From Leishmania infantum JPCM5 (Eukaryota > Euglenozoa > Kinetoplastea > Trypanosomatida > Trypanosomatidae): 64,000 nucleotides of DNA. Below, piece by piece: positions 53,916 through 64,000 of this stretch. The stretch lies in assembly GCF_000002875.2 (NCBI RefSeq), contig NC_009415.2:320001-384000 (forward strand), read 5' to 3'. The position numbers and the translations under genes were made by a program. Under the pieces are notes generated by a model that was given only the letters and a program-made list of their open reading frames with translations, was not told where the DNA came from and searched no databases. The stretch's first letter is position 1. Every line of letters begins with the position of its first letter.

Positions 53916-55515
53916 TGCAGAGATACAGCAGGTGGTAAAGCGGGCGTGTGCACGCGTCGGTGCGGGCGAGTATGTGCGCTGCAAGTGGAGCTCAGTAAAG
54001 GTGGAGAGCGGTAGGTGCACACACCGGTGTCAGGTCAGTGAGAAAGGTGCAAAGAATGGGGACAGAAAAGAGCGAGAGGAGAGACGGTAAGATCTACACA
54101 GCTAAGATGAAAGACACGCCAAAGATGCCCTCGAGAGAGATGAAAGCCGAGGCAGAGCCTGCGATGCGTGGGTGTGCCGAGGCAAGAGAACGAGGCCGCA
54201 AGGAGTACAAGGGGTACCGCCTTCCACCTGTTCGGTGCCTCATCTCCTTCTCCCCGGTCACCACTTCTACGGGGCGGAAAGCCCCGCCCCCTCCCCCCCC
54301 CCAACCGTTTCTCGTCAGACGTTTTCGTCTCGTATCACAGCATCTAGGATGGACTCTGGCGCCGCAGGCGTTCGACGGAGGAGATTGCGATGCCTCCCAA
54401 ATAAGGAAAGCGCGGGGTGTGTCGTGAGAAGACGTACGCGCAAGATGCGTGACGACAAGGTCCCACGCTGGCACCGGTACGCGAATGGTGCTTGCCTGCG
54501 CGCATTCATCCACCGCGCCGCCTTCACGTAAGAGCACAATAAAACGATGACCATTCCCCCAGCGCCCACGCAGCAGTGGTGCGCGAGTGATGGAGAGCTT
54601 CGCAGCTACTCCCGTCAAGCCTCCGTTGACGTCTTCAGCACCGAGAGCATCGAAAAGCGAAGCAGGCAGCACAAACAAGCATAAAGAACGACACAACTGT
54701 GAACAGATAAAGGCACACCCAAAACAAAATAAAGAAAGGCAATGAACGTCGAAGTTGGACAAAATAACAACCGGCACGGGGCGGGAGTGGCGGGGGGGGA
54801 GAAAAGAGTCGCTGATGCAGGCCGAGCACGTGTAGCTCACACACCCCGACACCACCACCACAAGAAAAAAAGTGCGCTGCTCGCAGTCATTCGATGGAAA
54901 CCAAAAAGAAAGCGGAGCGCGGCAAGCGGAAGAAGCCTGCCCAACGCGGTGACAATGAAGATGTTCATTGGTGCTCCAGTGTCGGAGGCGAAACGCGCAA
55001 TGACAGCACCAAGGGGACCGCACACAAACACGCGCACACACAGCAGCCACACACACACACATAGAGAGAGAGAAATCATTGTCTTGTTGTTCATTCCATG
55101 CGACAGAAAGGACTTCAAGTCGATGCTCAAGTGGTCACTATCAACACACAGGTGCACATCGCGAAAAGACAGAGAGTCTTGCCCTCCATGTGTGATCACT
55201 CGTGTCCATGGGCATACTTGGTTTCCAAACATCAATCGTGTTGCATGATAAATCAGCTATCGTTTTTCTCTTCCGTTTTGCATACACCCCACAGGTTCCC
55301 TACTCGCCAGTTGACACGTTCCTTCTATCGTCGCTTCAGAGGATAAAGCCAGCGAAGCAGACAAGGAAAAAAGAGTGGCCCGAGAAGAGTTCACAGAAGG
55401 TTCAAGAAAGAGGTGTGTCGTGGCCCTCTTACAGCACCGTCCACACATCAGCGCTTCCTTGGACTTCCCTTCAGCTGCGTCACACTCATGCTCCACTACG
55501 TGCCCATATTTGCTT

Positions 55516-55533
55516 TGTGTGTGTGTGTGTGTG
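55516..55533. repeat. (GT)n microsatellite
   Basis: Nine GT units on the plus strand in an untranslated spacer. Confidence 0.8.
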
Positions 55534-56299
55534 CTTACGTCGCTGCTATGCTCAACATGCACATGCGCCTCGTGGCGGTGGGCCGCGTGAATGACACGGG
55601 CAGCACCCAACGGCGTGTCGACTCGCTTGGAAGTAAAGCAGAAAACAAAAGACAACCACATCACAGCGCACGGGCTTCGTCGGACTCGCCCACCAGCCAA
55701 GCGACGTGTAGCACGGCAATACACAAAACACAACAACAAAAAAAAAACAACAAGGAAACGCTTAGGTAGGTAGTATGAAGCTGGGCCCCAGAGAACGGGA
55801 AGGAAAGTGTTCAGCAAATCGGCAAGTTCGGAGTACAGCAGGTCAGCGACACGGGGGTGGGGGGGGGGGGTGTTGTTCGCTTCTCTCCGCGAGAGCTCAA
55901 ACAACGGCAAAGATGTAGAGACAACTTCTCTCTCTCTTCGTCTCTTGCACCGCTTCTTCTTGCACGTGCAGAGAAACAGAGAAAGGGAGGGGGGCTGGGC
56001 AGAAAACCAATACACACGTAAACAGTAAAACTGCGCCCTTCTCACACAACTACCAGTCGCACGACAGACCACCACCTGCAGGAAGGCACGTGCCTGAATG
56101 ATTCTCCTACGTGCATGAGCCGGGTGGCGCGAGAAGATGCTTACGGCGCCCCCCTCCCACTAACGGCTTGCGGTTGATTCATTTTTTTTTCATCCGCTAA
56201 GCGCTTACTTGATGCAGCGCACTAGCCCTTTGCTTTCCACGGGTACACTTCTCTCCCATACATGACTTGAACGTCGCTCCACCCCCGGCCCGTCACAGA

Positions 56300-56764
56300 C
56301 CCTCATCGATTCGTGCAGAGCAGTGGCAAGCCCGCGCTACGGCAATGTGCCGACTCAGCCATCGGAGCACGGTCTCTGGCTCAAGCGGTACGCATCCCGC
56401 CCTATATGCAGGTCGCCTAGCAATCGCTCACACTATGTCAGTCACCAAGTGGTGCGTCCCTCGCGATCGCTCAGATTCCTCACCAGTAGGCAGTGAATGC
56501 CGGGGGTGGGGTGCGTCCGAGTCAAGCTGACACACCCTGCCCATCACATCGATGGCACAAGCGCGTCCACTGTCGCAGGTCCCTTCGACGCGACGCCAGC
56601 CAGGGCCTCACTGCCGACGTCAGTAGCCGTGCATCGCTCTGACCTCTCCCTACGTAGGTAGGTGCGCCGCCCTGCCACCACCAGAAGTAGCTCAGCGCCT
56701 GGCAGGGGGATGGAGGGGAGGAGGGCTGCTTGGCTTCCGCCCACGTACAGAGTGGGGGGCAGGG
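56300..56764 (-). mobile_element. SIDER2-like degenerate short retroposon
   Basis: Read on the minus strand it matches 22247-22700, starting at CTGTACGTGGGCGGAAGCCA and including GACCTGCGACAGTGG, GATGGGCAGGGTGTG and CTGAGTCGGC. Here it is in the sense direction of the surrounding transcription unit, in the likely 3'UTR of the 951-residue protein gene. Ends approximate. Confidence 0.65.
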
Positions 56765-57149
56765 AAATGGGGGCACTGAAGCTTGAGATCCCACGTAAAG
56801 GCGTGTCCGTTCGTCATCAGGGAGCGCAGCAACGAAACAAAAAAAAAACAAAACAGATATGATGTCAGTGCATGTCTTCGCTTAATGCGCCTCAGAAGCA
56901 AATCGAGAAAAAGAGGCGTTAGACATGAAAGCACGCAGCGCTTTATTTTAGGGGTTCCTTTTCGGTGTGCTCTCCAGTACGTGGCTAACAGGGGGGAGGA
57001 AGGGCGGTGGAGGCATGGCTGGGAACAAGAAGCAAGAGAGGGAGTGCACACACGCATGGCTACCATGGCACCGCCACTCTGCACTGGCACTAGCACGCAC
57101 TGCGACACCTTGACAACGATCGACATCCCGGCAAGAGGAAGGGCGATGC

Positions 57150-57167
57150 GTGTGTGTGTGTGTGTGT
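57150..57167. repeat. (GT)n microsatellite
   Basis: Nine GT units on the plus strand in an untranslated spacer. Confidence 0.8.
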
Positions 57168-58158
57168 CTGAGGATGCAACCTGTCTCGAGGTCAAGTACG
57201 AAACACCAAGAAAACAAAAATATCGATGCTCCGCGCACACAATGAAGAAGAACGGCACGAAGCATTCGGAGAAGGTTAAAGTCGAACTTGTTAAAAAAAA
57301 AAGAAATAACCACAAAATCAAAAACGCTTGCGCACAGGAAACGAATCAAATCGATATATAAAAAAACATTTCCGGAGAAACGCGTGGGCGCCTACAGGAC
57401 GAGCGCACATATGCACACATACGCGGCATGGCAAGTGTGCCTCCCCCAATCACGCAAACTCCGGCAGGAGGACGGGGACGGTACCACCACTAAAAGGCGA
57501 AGCACCTGCGACAGAAACAGGTGAAAAATAGAGAGAGAGTTTGGTTCCCATTTTGACCGTACCATTGTCGCACGCCATGATTAGGCAAAAAAAAGAAAAC
57601 AGCAACACCACACACCGGCACAGCCACACACGCACCCACTTGAAAGCAAAAAGCAGGGCACGCGAAGCGGCGGAGAAGCAACGAGCCGGAGACACACGCG
57701 GACCAGAAAAGAGAAGAACCACAGAAACAACAAGCGAAATTAAAGAGGATTCAAAGAAAAGAAAGAGAGCAACCGTGTAGAAAGAAGAGGAAATGGGTGG
57801 GTGAATGGATGGATGGAAACGCAGCAGACAACGGAAAAGAGCGGGGGTGGTAGTCTGGATAAGAGAGCGAGACAAGCACAGAAATAAACAAACAACACCG
57901 CAACACGTACACACAAGAGAACCACACGCACACAAACACAAGCACGTACATCGATATAGAACTATACATGTGAATGCACACCTACACATGTAGGTATATG
58001 TGTAGGTATGCAGCGTAGCGCGAGCGATCAAAATCGCGCACGCCTACACGCACATGGCGACGAGGTCCCCGCGGAACTCGAGTGCAGTGATGGCGGGCGG
58101 TTGGGAACTTCGCTGTGTGTGCGTGCGTGCGTGCGTATATTTGGATGGATCGTCTTGC

Positions 58159-61014
58159 TTACTCAAAGATGGAAAAAAACGAAAGGCCGAAGCAGCCAAC
58201 GTTCACAGTGTGGTGCGTACCAGCAGGGATGGCACCATCGTCGTCCTCCGTCTCCTCTGAGTCCACGTCCTCTACTTCGACGACGCCATGGTTCTGCCCG
58301 CTGATCGCACCGTCTGAAAGGAGTTGTAACGAGGGCTTTAGTAGACTGGCTTCCTCAAGGTCCGCTTCCACGTCCTTTTCGATCAGCCCGCTTGCCTCCG
58401 TCTTGTGCGCGCTGTCGACCAAGTCGCCATTTTCTGGCACGTGCTTCAGCAGATGGCATTCGGAAGATGCAGTCGCCACGTTGGCACCGACCGTCTCACA
58501 GGTTGGCTTGACAGTGTTGACGGTCGTCGCGGACGCAGAGTCCGTTTCGCTGGCTGTACCGGTGCAATCGGTAGCCCTCGCAGCAGCGCTGTCGCCCACT
58601 GCAACTGATCGCTGCTTGAGGGAGCTTTCGATGGCCCGCAGTTTCAGGTCCCGGCGGTAGCTCAGCACCTTCTCTCTCTGTGCTGTGTTGCACGCCAGCG
58701 TCCAGCACAATGGAAGGTATTCGTTCTCTAGCGGGTGTGGCTGCAGCGGCTCCGGATCATTGGCACGGATCTGCGAGCGCCCGTCGCCGTATTTTGGCTC
58801 CGTTTGGCATACCGACGTTGATGACGGTGATGGCGGTGGGGGAAGCAAACTCCGCTGGATTGCCGCCCGCTCCTCGGCAGAGTCGGCGCGCTGCACGTGA
58901 GGGGTAAAGTAATAGTAGTACCAAGCCAGCCACTCCTCCGCGTCGCGCGCAGCGCTGTAAGCGTGCCGCTGACGCTCAAACAATTCCATGGAGTGGAGCA
59001 CCGTAGCGGCAACGCACACGGACCCGTGGCCGGCGGAAGTAGTGCCGCTCGAGGCAGCAGTGCCGTCCTCCAGCTCCGAAAGTGACGGCAACGTAGAAAA
59101 TCCGTCATCCTCGCAGGCTTGCATACCAAGGTACGCCTTTACGTCCGTAAACAGCTCTCGCCACACGCTCTCGAAGCGATACTCAGCCAGCTGGTAGTCG
59201 ACCGGCTGCACTTGGAAACAGCAGGCAATGGAACCTGAAGTACCGCCAGAAACGCTCGACTGCGACTCGCTTCGGCTGTACCCTACAGTGCGGCAGAACT
59301 CCGAGTGGTACGCGCGCAGCGCGCCAGAGCCGCACTGCAGCAGCGACCGCTCCAGCCCTCTGATCTCGTTCTCCGTGCTGTACTGAGCCAGAATGGGGAT
59401 GATGTAATAGTAGTAGAGCTGCGCAAGACGGCGGTGGGCCTCGCGCGCCTGGCGATGAGCCTCTGTGATGAGAGCAAACAGCGCACATTCCTGTTGGCGG
59501 CGCTGCGCAAACAGCACACGCTCTACATAGGCACGAGAGCCAAGCAGGTACTTTCCAGCGGGAAGGCGCTGGCTTCCACCTCGCACCGCGGTCGCCCCTC
59601 GGGGAGTGCGAGAGGCTGCAGCTTCGCCGCTGACGTCCCTCGTCTTCGAGGTGGAGTTCCGGCATCTCAAGATGGAGCCGTACATGAGCGGGAGTCCCGT
59701 TTCCACATTCACATGCTCGTCGTCGAGCGCGATCTGACTGCTGCCGTTGCTAGAGCGACTGGAGCAACTCCCAGCGCGGTCGCTGTCCTGCGCAAGCGCT
59801 GCCGCCTCCCCAGCGCCGCTCTTCGCCTTCTTGGGCAACTGTGTATAGTGGCCCAGTCTTGCGAGGAACGTCTCGGGAAGATCGTAGGACAGCGGCTGCG
59901 TGCCTTCGCGCAAGGACTCAAGAGCCTCATTGGTCAGAGACGAGGAAATCACAGCAGGGGTGGCTGCAGCACCAGCGGCGGCAGTACTCTGCAAGCCTCT
60001 TTCTTCTGCATTATGCACTTCTGTTCGCCTACCCATCTCGTCTTCTTCAGGACTGCTTGCGTGCGGCCCCGCAGAGGCAACGAGCGCCGCCCACGCTTCC
60101 TTGTACTCGCGTTCACGCTTCGCGGCCTCTTTCAATTGCTGACGCCTCTGCAGGCGCTTCTTTGTAAGCTCCTCCCGTGAGATGAGCCGCCGCTCCGTGG
60201 AGAGGCCCGAACCACGCGAAGACGCGGCACCGCTTTCCGTCGTATCCGTTGGAGGAGCATTTCCGCCGGCTGGAATTGGTGCTGTAACGCTGAAGTTATC
60301 GGCCAAGGTTGGGTTCCACAGCAGAGTCGGCGTGCGCACCCGGCACCGCCGCGTGTCGAAGACGTGAAATACTTGCCGGTGCAGGAGAGGCGCTCCTGCG
60401 TTGGCCTCTGCAACATCGCTCTGCACCTCCGCATCCTCGAACTCCTCTACATCACTGCTAGCGTTCGCCCTGCAGCATGACATCACGGTGTCCTCAGGAT
60501 CATCAAGGTGCTCGACGTCGTCCTTTGGTAGTGGGGTGCGGGCACGACACCCCTCTCCGATGGAGGCACGCACGGAGTATCGCCTCTGCGGCAAATCCCC
60601 TTCGCTCTCCGTGCACACTGCCGCGTGTTCCTCATTCTGCACGTCTGCCCGTTCCACATCATTAACCATGGCATGAGGTTCGTTCACATCGAGCAGATAC
60701 GTCATCGGGGCTGCTTCCACGTGCGGGTCGTACACCTCCGGCCGGCATAGCAGTCGACTCCAGAGAGAGAGTCGATCCCGCTTCACCGGCACCGCGACAG
60801 TGTGCAGCCGCGACCGTTTTGACTCCTCCTTGCATTGCGTGTTCATGGCAGGCACCCGCCGGACCGGTGTGCTCAAAACCACTTTCGTATGCGAATCATC
60901 GCCGTCTGCTTGGGCGCTCGAAGCTGACATATTCGTTCGCTCGCGGTGCGCCCGCGCATCCTTTCCCTCAGTAGCCTTCACAACGCCGCCAGAGAGCAGC
61001 GAAAAGAAGCCCAT
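58159..61014 (-). CDS. Large hypothetical protein with two Tyr-rich repeat modules
   Basis: A 951-residue protein of unknown function. The N-terminal third is disordered and acidic. A basic coiled-coil-like helix lies at about 278-315 (LTKKRLQRRQQLKEAAKRER and on). Two related modules follow. At about 515-560 there is AHRRLAQLYYYYIIPILAQY, then ENEIRGLERSLLQ. At about 680-725 there is DAEEWLAWYYYYFTPHVQRA, then EERAAIQRSLLPP. Each has a helical lead-in with Arg/Ala/Glu, four consecutive Tyr, a Pro three residues later, and a (R)SLL ending, so they look like an internal duplication. The C-terminus is acidic (DVDSEETEDDDGA). No TM segment or enzyme motif is seen. The frame opens 33 bases earlier at a TTG only; 61014 is the first ATG. 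Confidence 0.85.
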   Translation of the reverse strand: MGFFSLLSGGVVKATEGKDARAHRERTNMSASSAQADGDDSHTKVVLSTPVRRVPAMNTQCKEESKRSRLHTVAVPVKRDRLSLWSRLLCRPEVYDPHVEAAPMTYLLDVNEPHAMVNDVERADVQNEEHAAVCTESEGDLPQRRYSVRASIGEGCRARTPLPKDDVEHLDDPEDTVMSCCRANASSDVEEFEDAEVQSDVAEANAGAPLLHRQVFHVFDTRRCRVRTPTLLWNPTLADNFSVTAPIPAGGNAPPTDTTESGAASSRGSGLSTERRLISREELTKKRLQRRQQLKEAAKREREYKEAWAALVASAGPHASSPEEDEMGRRTEVHNAEERGLQSTAAAGAAATPAVISSSLTNEALESLREGTQPLSYDLPETFLARLGHYTQLPKKAKSGAGEAAALAQDSDRAGSCSSRSSNGSSQIALDDEHVNVETGLPLMYGSILRCRNSTSKTRDVSGEAAASRTPRGATAVRGGSQRLPAGKYLLGSRAYVERVLFAQRRQQECALFALITEAHRQAREAHRRLAQLYYYYIIPILAQYSTENEIRGLERSLLQCGSGALRAYHSEFCRTVGYSRSESQSSVSGGTSGSIACCFQVQPVDYQLAEYRFESVWRELFTDVKAYLGMQACEDDGFSTLPSLSELEDGTAASSGTTSAGHGSVCVAATVLHSMELFERQRHAYSAARDAEEWLAWYYYYFTPHVQRADSAEERAAIQRSLLPPPPSPSSTSVCQTEPKYGDGRSQIRANDPEPLQPHPLENEYLPLCWTLACNTAQREKVLSYRRDLKLRAIESSLKQRSVAVGDSAAARATDCTGTASETDSASATTVNTVKPTCETVGANVATASSECHLLKHVPENGDLVDSAHKTEASGLIEKDVEADLEEASLLKPSLQLLSDGAISGQNHGVVEVEDVDSEETEDDDGAIPAGTHHTVNVGCFGLSFFSIFE

Positions 61015-63010
61015 CGGATCGTGACAAAACGACGACAACACCAACAAAGACGAGCAGCCCGCGGCTCACAGCAAGAGTGAAGGGTCGATGGCGCCTTATC
61101 GGCGCCTGCAGTTCCGCGAAGAGGAGCAGGGACGCTATCCACACCACGTCCGTGCTCTGCAATACTCTGGCAGTACCTGTAAGGACGACGATAACTTCCA
61201 CTGCGACCCTTCGAACCCTCCAAGGCACGAAAATGAAAAGAAGCGCCTGGAAAAGACACACGCACACACAGTGGCAGACAGACGGACAGAGAGACAGGCA
61301 GACAGGGCGACGCCACCACGAAAGGGGCAATCAAAAAAGGCGTCAAACGGAAGCGAAGCAGAGATGGCTCCCCGTAAAGCAGCGCCGACACGTGTGAGCG
61401 CACACGAACGGTCACACGCAGCGGCACCGAGGAGAGGCAGCCTGCCAGGGCAGTCCGACTTCTTCTATGAGTTGCTCTTCTACTGACTCGTTGCTGCCGC
61501 CTTCCTCGTGACCGAAGTTTCCGCGAACGACGAGGGACACGAAAGCAGCGACGACGAAAAAGAAGAGGAGCGCACAGACAAGAAAGACGAAAGCTACCCC
61601 TTATCCCATCTCCCCTGCACCCGTCTTGCACTCTCTCTTCCTTCCACGTAACCCCACGTTTGGCAGCCGCGGAGACCCAAACACGAAGAGATGAAGCACA
61701 GAGAGAATAGAAAAATTATTTTTCCCGCGTGAAATGCCCAAGTGAGCCGTTCGACAGACAGACTGGAGACGCAGAGGTATATGGGTATGCGTGTGTGCAT
61801 GTGCGCGTATGACCCTCGGCAGCGTCTCCGACCGCCCGCATGCTTTTCGAAGCGCACGCCGACAACACCAAGCCAGCGTACAGGTCCGGCGGAAGGGTCC
61901 GAAGACAAGCGATAAACACAAGAAAAGGAGGGCCAATGCACCGCTGTCCAGGCACAACGGAGAACGCAGATAAGCGTGCGAAAAGTGGAAGGGCCAACGA
62001 GAGTGAGGTGACTAACGTACGCGTTATGCAGTGCAGAGCAAAGAGAGGCACAGAGGCGTGGATGGCCGGAAACGATGGCGCGGTGGAGAAATGAGGGAGA
62101 TCAGAGAGATCAGAGAGAAAGAAAAAGAAAGGGTAGGAGAAAAAGAGCCATGTACGAGCGAAGGACATGCAGGCCACCTGATCCTGAGGCCACGAGAGCG
62201 CGCACGCGCAACCCTAAACACGCCATCGCAGCGGCAGACAGGGTCCCCTTTCTTTTCTGATTTGGAGAGATGAGCGTCTGCTCGCGCATCTTCCTTCATG
62301 CGGCAACCGAAACGAGAGGGAGAAACGTCTATGTCCGTCGGGGCCTGAGCCACAGGCAAACGCCTCCGCCGCAGGCAGTCCGGTATTTCCTTGTGCTCTT
62401 GCTGCTGCGGTTTCACCATAGGTGTCAGGTAGGTGGTCCTGCGGAAGCAGCTTTGGAAGACGCACGTCGAGATGCAGCGCGGCGCTTCTGACAGGCGCCA
62501 GGGGCGGCGGCGTGCGACTACCACTCGAAAGGAAAGGGGGGCACAAGCCTGGTGGTTCCCAAGTCAGTCATCCGTGAGAGTCGAAGGGCAAACATCAGCC
62601 GCCTCGATCCACGGCACCACATAATGCAGTGTAGAAACTTTTCACATGCGACACTGGAGGACCGGATGCTGCACCTCGGGGTGGCCTCGTCATGCCTTCG
62701 GCATCTGCACCCCATCAGCCCACTCGGTCGGATGCAGGGGATACCGTACATGTCGCACACATGCACTTTGGAGCTGATTTGCATGCATCTCTTTACACCG
62801 TTCCGTTCCTCGCGCGTGCGCATCCTGGCCTCCGCGTGCGTTGCGTGGATGCGATCAATCATGCCCACCAACGCTGAAGCGGTGCGCCCGCAGTACTCGA
62901 ATTCTCACATCATGGCGACTGTTCCACCACGGCGCTGCTGCCTGGGGGAGCGAGGGAGGCGTGCCTGGATGGCCTGCCCGCGTGTGCCGTCACGCCCGCC
63001 AGTGTCTCTG

Positions 63011-63273
63011 GCGCAGCCCTCTGCCCGCCCACACCGGCAGTCCGCAGCCAGCACCCAAGGCCAGGCCGCAGGCCCCCGGCGGCCCCACAGAGCAGGCACG
63101 CGGCCCTCGTGCCACCACGCCGTGGCCGGCATCCTCAGGCGAAGCCGGGAGTAGGCGGCTCCAGCATCAGAAGCACCAGCATCAGCAGCGGCGCGTGGGA
63201 GTGTGACTGGAAGCGCTCGCGTACAAGTGAGCAGGCGCACATGCTCAAAGAGCGAGTGGCGGAGAGAAACGGG
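63011..63273 (-). repeat. GC-rich dispersed repeat, copy C
   Basis: Matches 28946-29213 nearly base for base, from GCGCAGCCCTCTGCCCGCCC to AGAGCGAGTGGCGGAG. It lacks the first part of the element (CAGCTCGCCTACC onward) present in copies A, B1 and B2, so it is truncated at the opposite end from copy A. Confidence 0.85.
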
Positions 63274-63578
63274 AAGAGAGAGCAAGTGAACGTGTAGTTA
63301 CCAGGATGAAGGCAGGTCGTCTTCGTGTACAGTAGTGCTGTCCTCTTCTGTGGGTGCATGCGTGCCGTGTCGCTCTTCATGCCTGAAAACGTCGTTCTCA
63401 CGTTGCGATTTTTTTTTGTTTGTGTATAAGCTCTCTCTGTTCTGATAGGCACTCATGATAAGGGGAGGGGCGGCAGTTGATGTGTACCCCCTGCCCCACC
63501 ACAAAAAAAAAACAGAAAAGAGACGCTGCGCGAAAGCGGGGCCAGCGAGACTCGTTTTTTTTTTGCGGTTGTGTTGCG

Positions 63579-63604
63579 TATATATATATATAGATAGATA
63601 GATA
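63579..63604. repeat. (TA)n/(GATA)n microsatellite
   Basis: Six TA units followed by GATA repeats in a spacer. Confidence 0.8.
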
Positions 63605-64000
63605 CGGGGCATTCAATGCTTGACAAGTACTCCCACCGTCTGCAGCGTGTCACCAGATACAGCGGCAAAGGGAAACCCCACGATAAACGAGCGACACTCG
63701 CCAACCAGCGACCACACATGTACGCGTGGGAAGCCCAGATATAGACCAGAACACCTCTGTGATAGCACCAGCGAGATCTGAAAAGAAGAAACCAAAGGAT
63801 ATGCCTCGCACACTGTGTGTCGTCTCCTCCCTCTTCGTCATTCGTCAGCACCGTGCACCGCACCAGCAACGCAGATGCTGCAACATTCTCTGCCTACACC
63901 AAGTCTCACTTTAGACACTCTATAGACAGAGTTCGCCGTGTGACGAAAATGGCGAGGAAGAGAAGTGGCAAGCGTTGCGGACATGAGAGAGACAATTTCC

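Larger units (their letters stand above)
53916..58158. other. Long spacer (4.2 kb) with a SIDER2-like element and microsatellites
   Basis: No gene supported. It contains the SIDER2-like element (56300-56764), GT runs at 55516-55533 and 57150-57167, a CA/GA run at 55041-55075, G-runs near 55857-55872 and a C-run near 54290-54302. Long minus-strand ORFs (for example 54094-55062) have Cys/Val/Phe-rich noise composition. It should include the 3'UTR of the 951-residue protein gene, where a SIDER element could act on mRNA stability. Confidence 0.5.
61015..64000. other. Spacer upstream of the 951-residue protein gene
   Basis: No gene is supported up to the window edge. It holds one GC-rich dispersed repeat (63011-63273), a TA/GATA microsatellite, and pyrimidine-rich minus-strand blocks (for example 62090-62150). 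A 200-codon plus-strand ORF at 62552-63154 runs into the repeat and is not convincing. The next gene upstream must lie beyond 64000. Confidence 0.5.

Noticed and set aside
54094..55062. 322-codon minus-strand ORF in the 54-58 kb spacer
   Set aside because: Composition (Cys/Val/Phe/Ser from pyrimidine-rich DNA and CA repeats) looks untranslated, and no motif is seen.
57150..57167. GT, CA and TA runs as possible CRISPR-like or promoter elements
   Set aside because: Simple microsatellites without spacers; common in trypanosomatid spacers.
62552..63154. 200-codon plus-strand ORF near the right edge
   Set aside because: Its second half is the dispersed repeat and the first half shows no motif; it is antisense to the transcription unit.
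1..64000. tRNA, rRNA, snRNA or strand-switch region
   Set aside because: I scanned for typical tRNA boxes and for a change of coding strand and found neither; a covariance-model search would be needed to be sure.

Overview
This window looks like nuclear DNA of a trypanosomatid, most likely Leishmania or a close relative (Leishmaniinae). Supporting signs are GC-rich intron-less genes all on one strand, long spacers of about 0.5-5 kb full of polypyrimidine tracts and microsatellites, AG sites after polypyrimidine tracts just upstream of start codons (trans-splicing), tandem paralogues with different 3' flanks, and short degenerate repeats of the SIDER2 kind. Every gene I can support is on the minus strand, so the window is a stretch of one polycistronic unit transcribed from right to left. 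I see no tRNA, rRNA, strand switch, CRISPR array or bacterial-type operon.

Layout in transcription order (right to left). 61-58 kb: a 951-residue protein of unknown function with two Tyr-rich modules. 53.9-51.7 kb: a diverged DDX18/Has1-type DEAD-box protein that has lost its ATPase motifs. 50.8-37.9 kb: four consecutive genes (1121, 419, 770 and 893 residues), three of which, and perhaps all four, share PDZ-like modules; three carry basic Gly/Arg/Lys segments, and the 419-residue protein has canonical AT-hook cores plus a presequence-like N-terminus. 37.3-20.8 kb: an accessory array with an identical small signal-peptide/TM protein gene at each end, enclosing one intact gene for a putatively N-myristoylated 621-residue protein and two full-length collinear pseudogene copies of it, plus a 917-bp tandem repeat and a SIDER2-like element. 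19.2-18.7 kb: a CFAP97/Hemingway-type flagellar protein. 17.2-8.8 kb: two near-identical amino acid transporter genes, offset by 6,912 bp. 4.5-2.7 kb: an atypical prenylated Rab/Ras-like GTPase with a start-stop upstream ORF. 2.0-1.5 kb: a Pro/Gly-rich small protein whose apparent 5' end carries an in-frame TAG.

The two most interesting regions are the PDZ-like/AT-hook neighbourhood (37.9-50.8 kb), which may encode a functionally linked set of proteins, and the decayed myristoyl-protein array (20.8-37.3 kb). In that array and in the transporter pair, gene conversion appears to keep coding regions identical while the flanks, especially the 3' flanks, diverge. All function calls come from reading motifs and aligning by eye; no database search was run.
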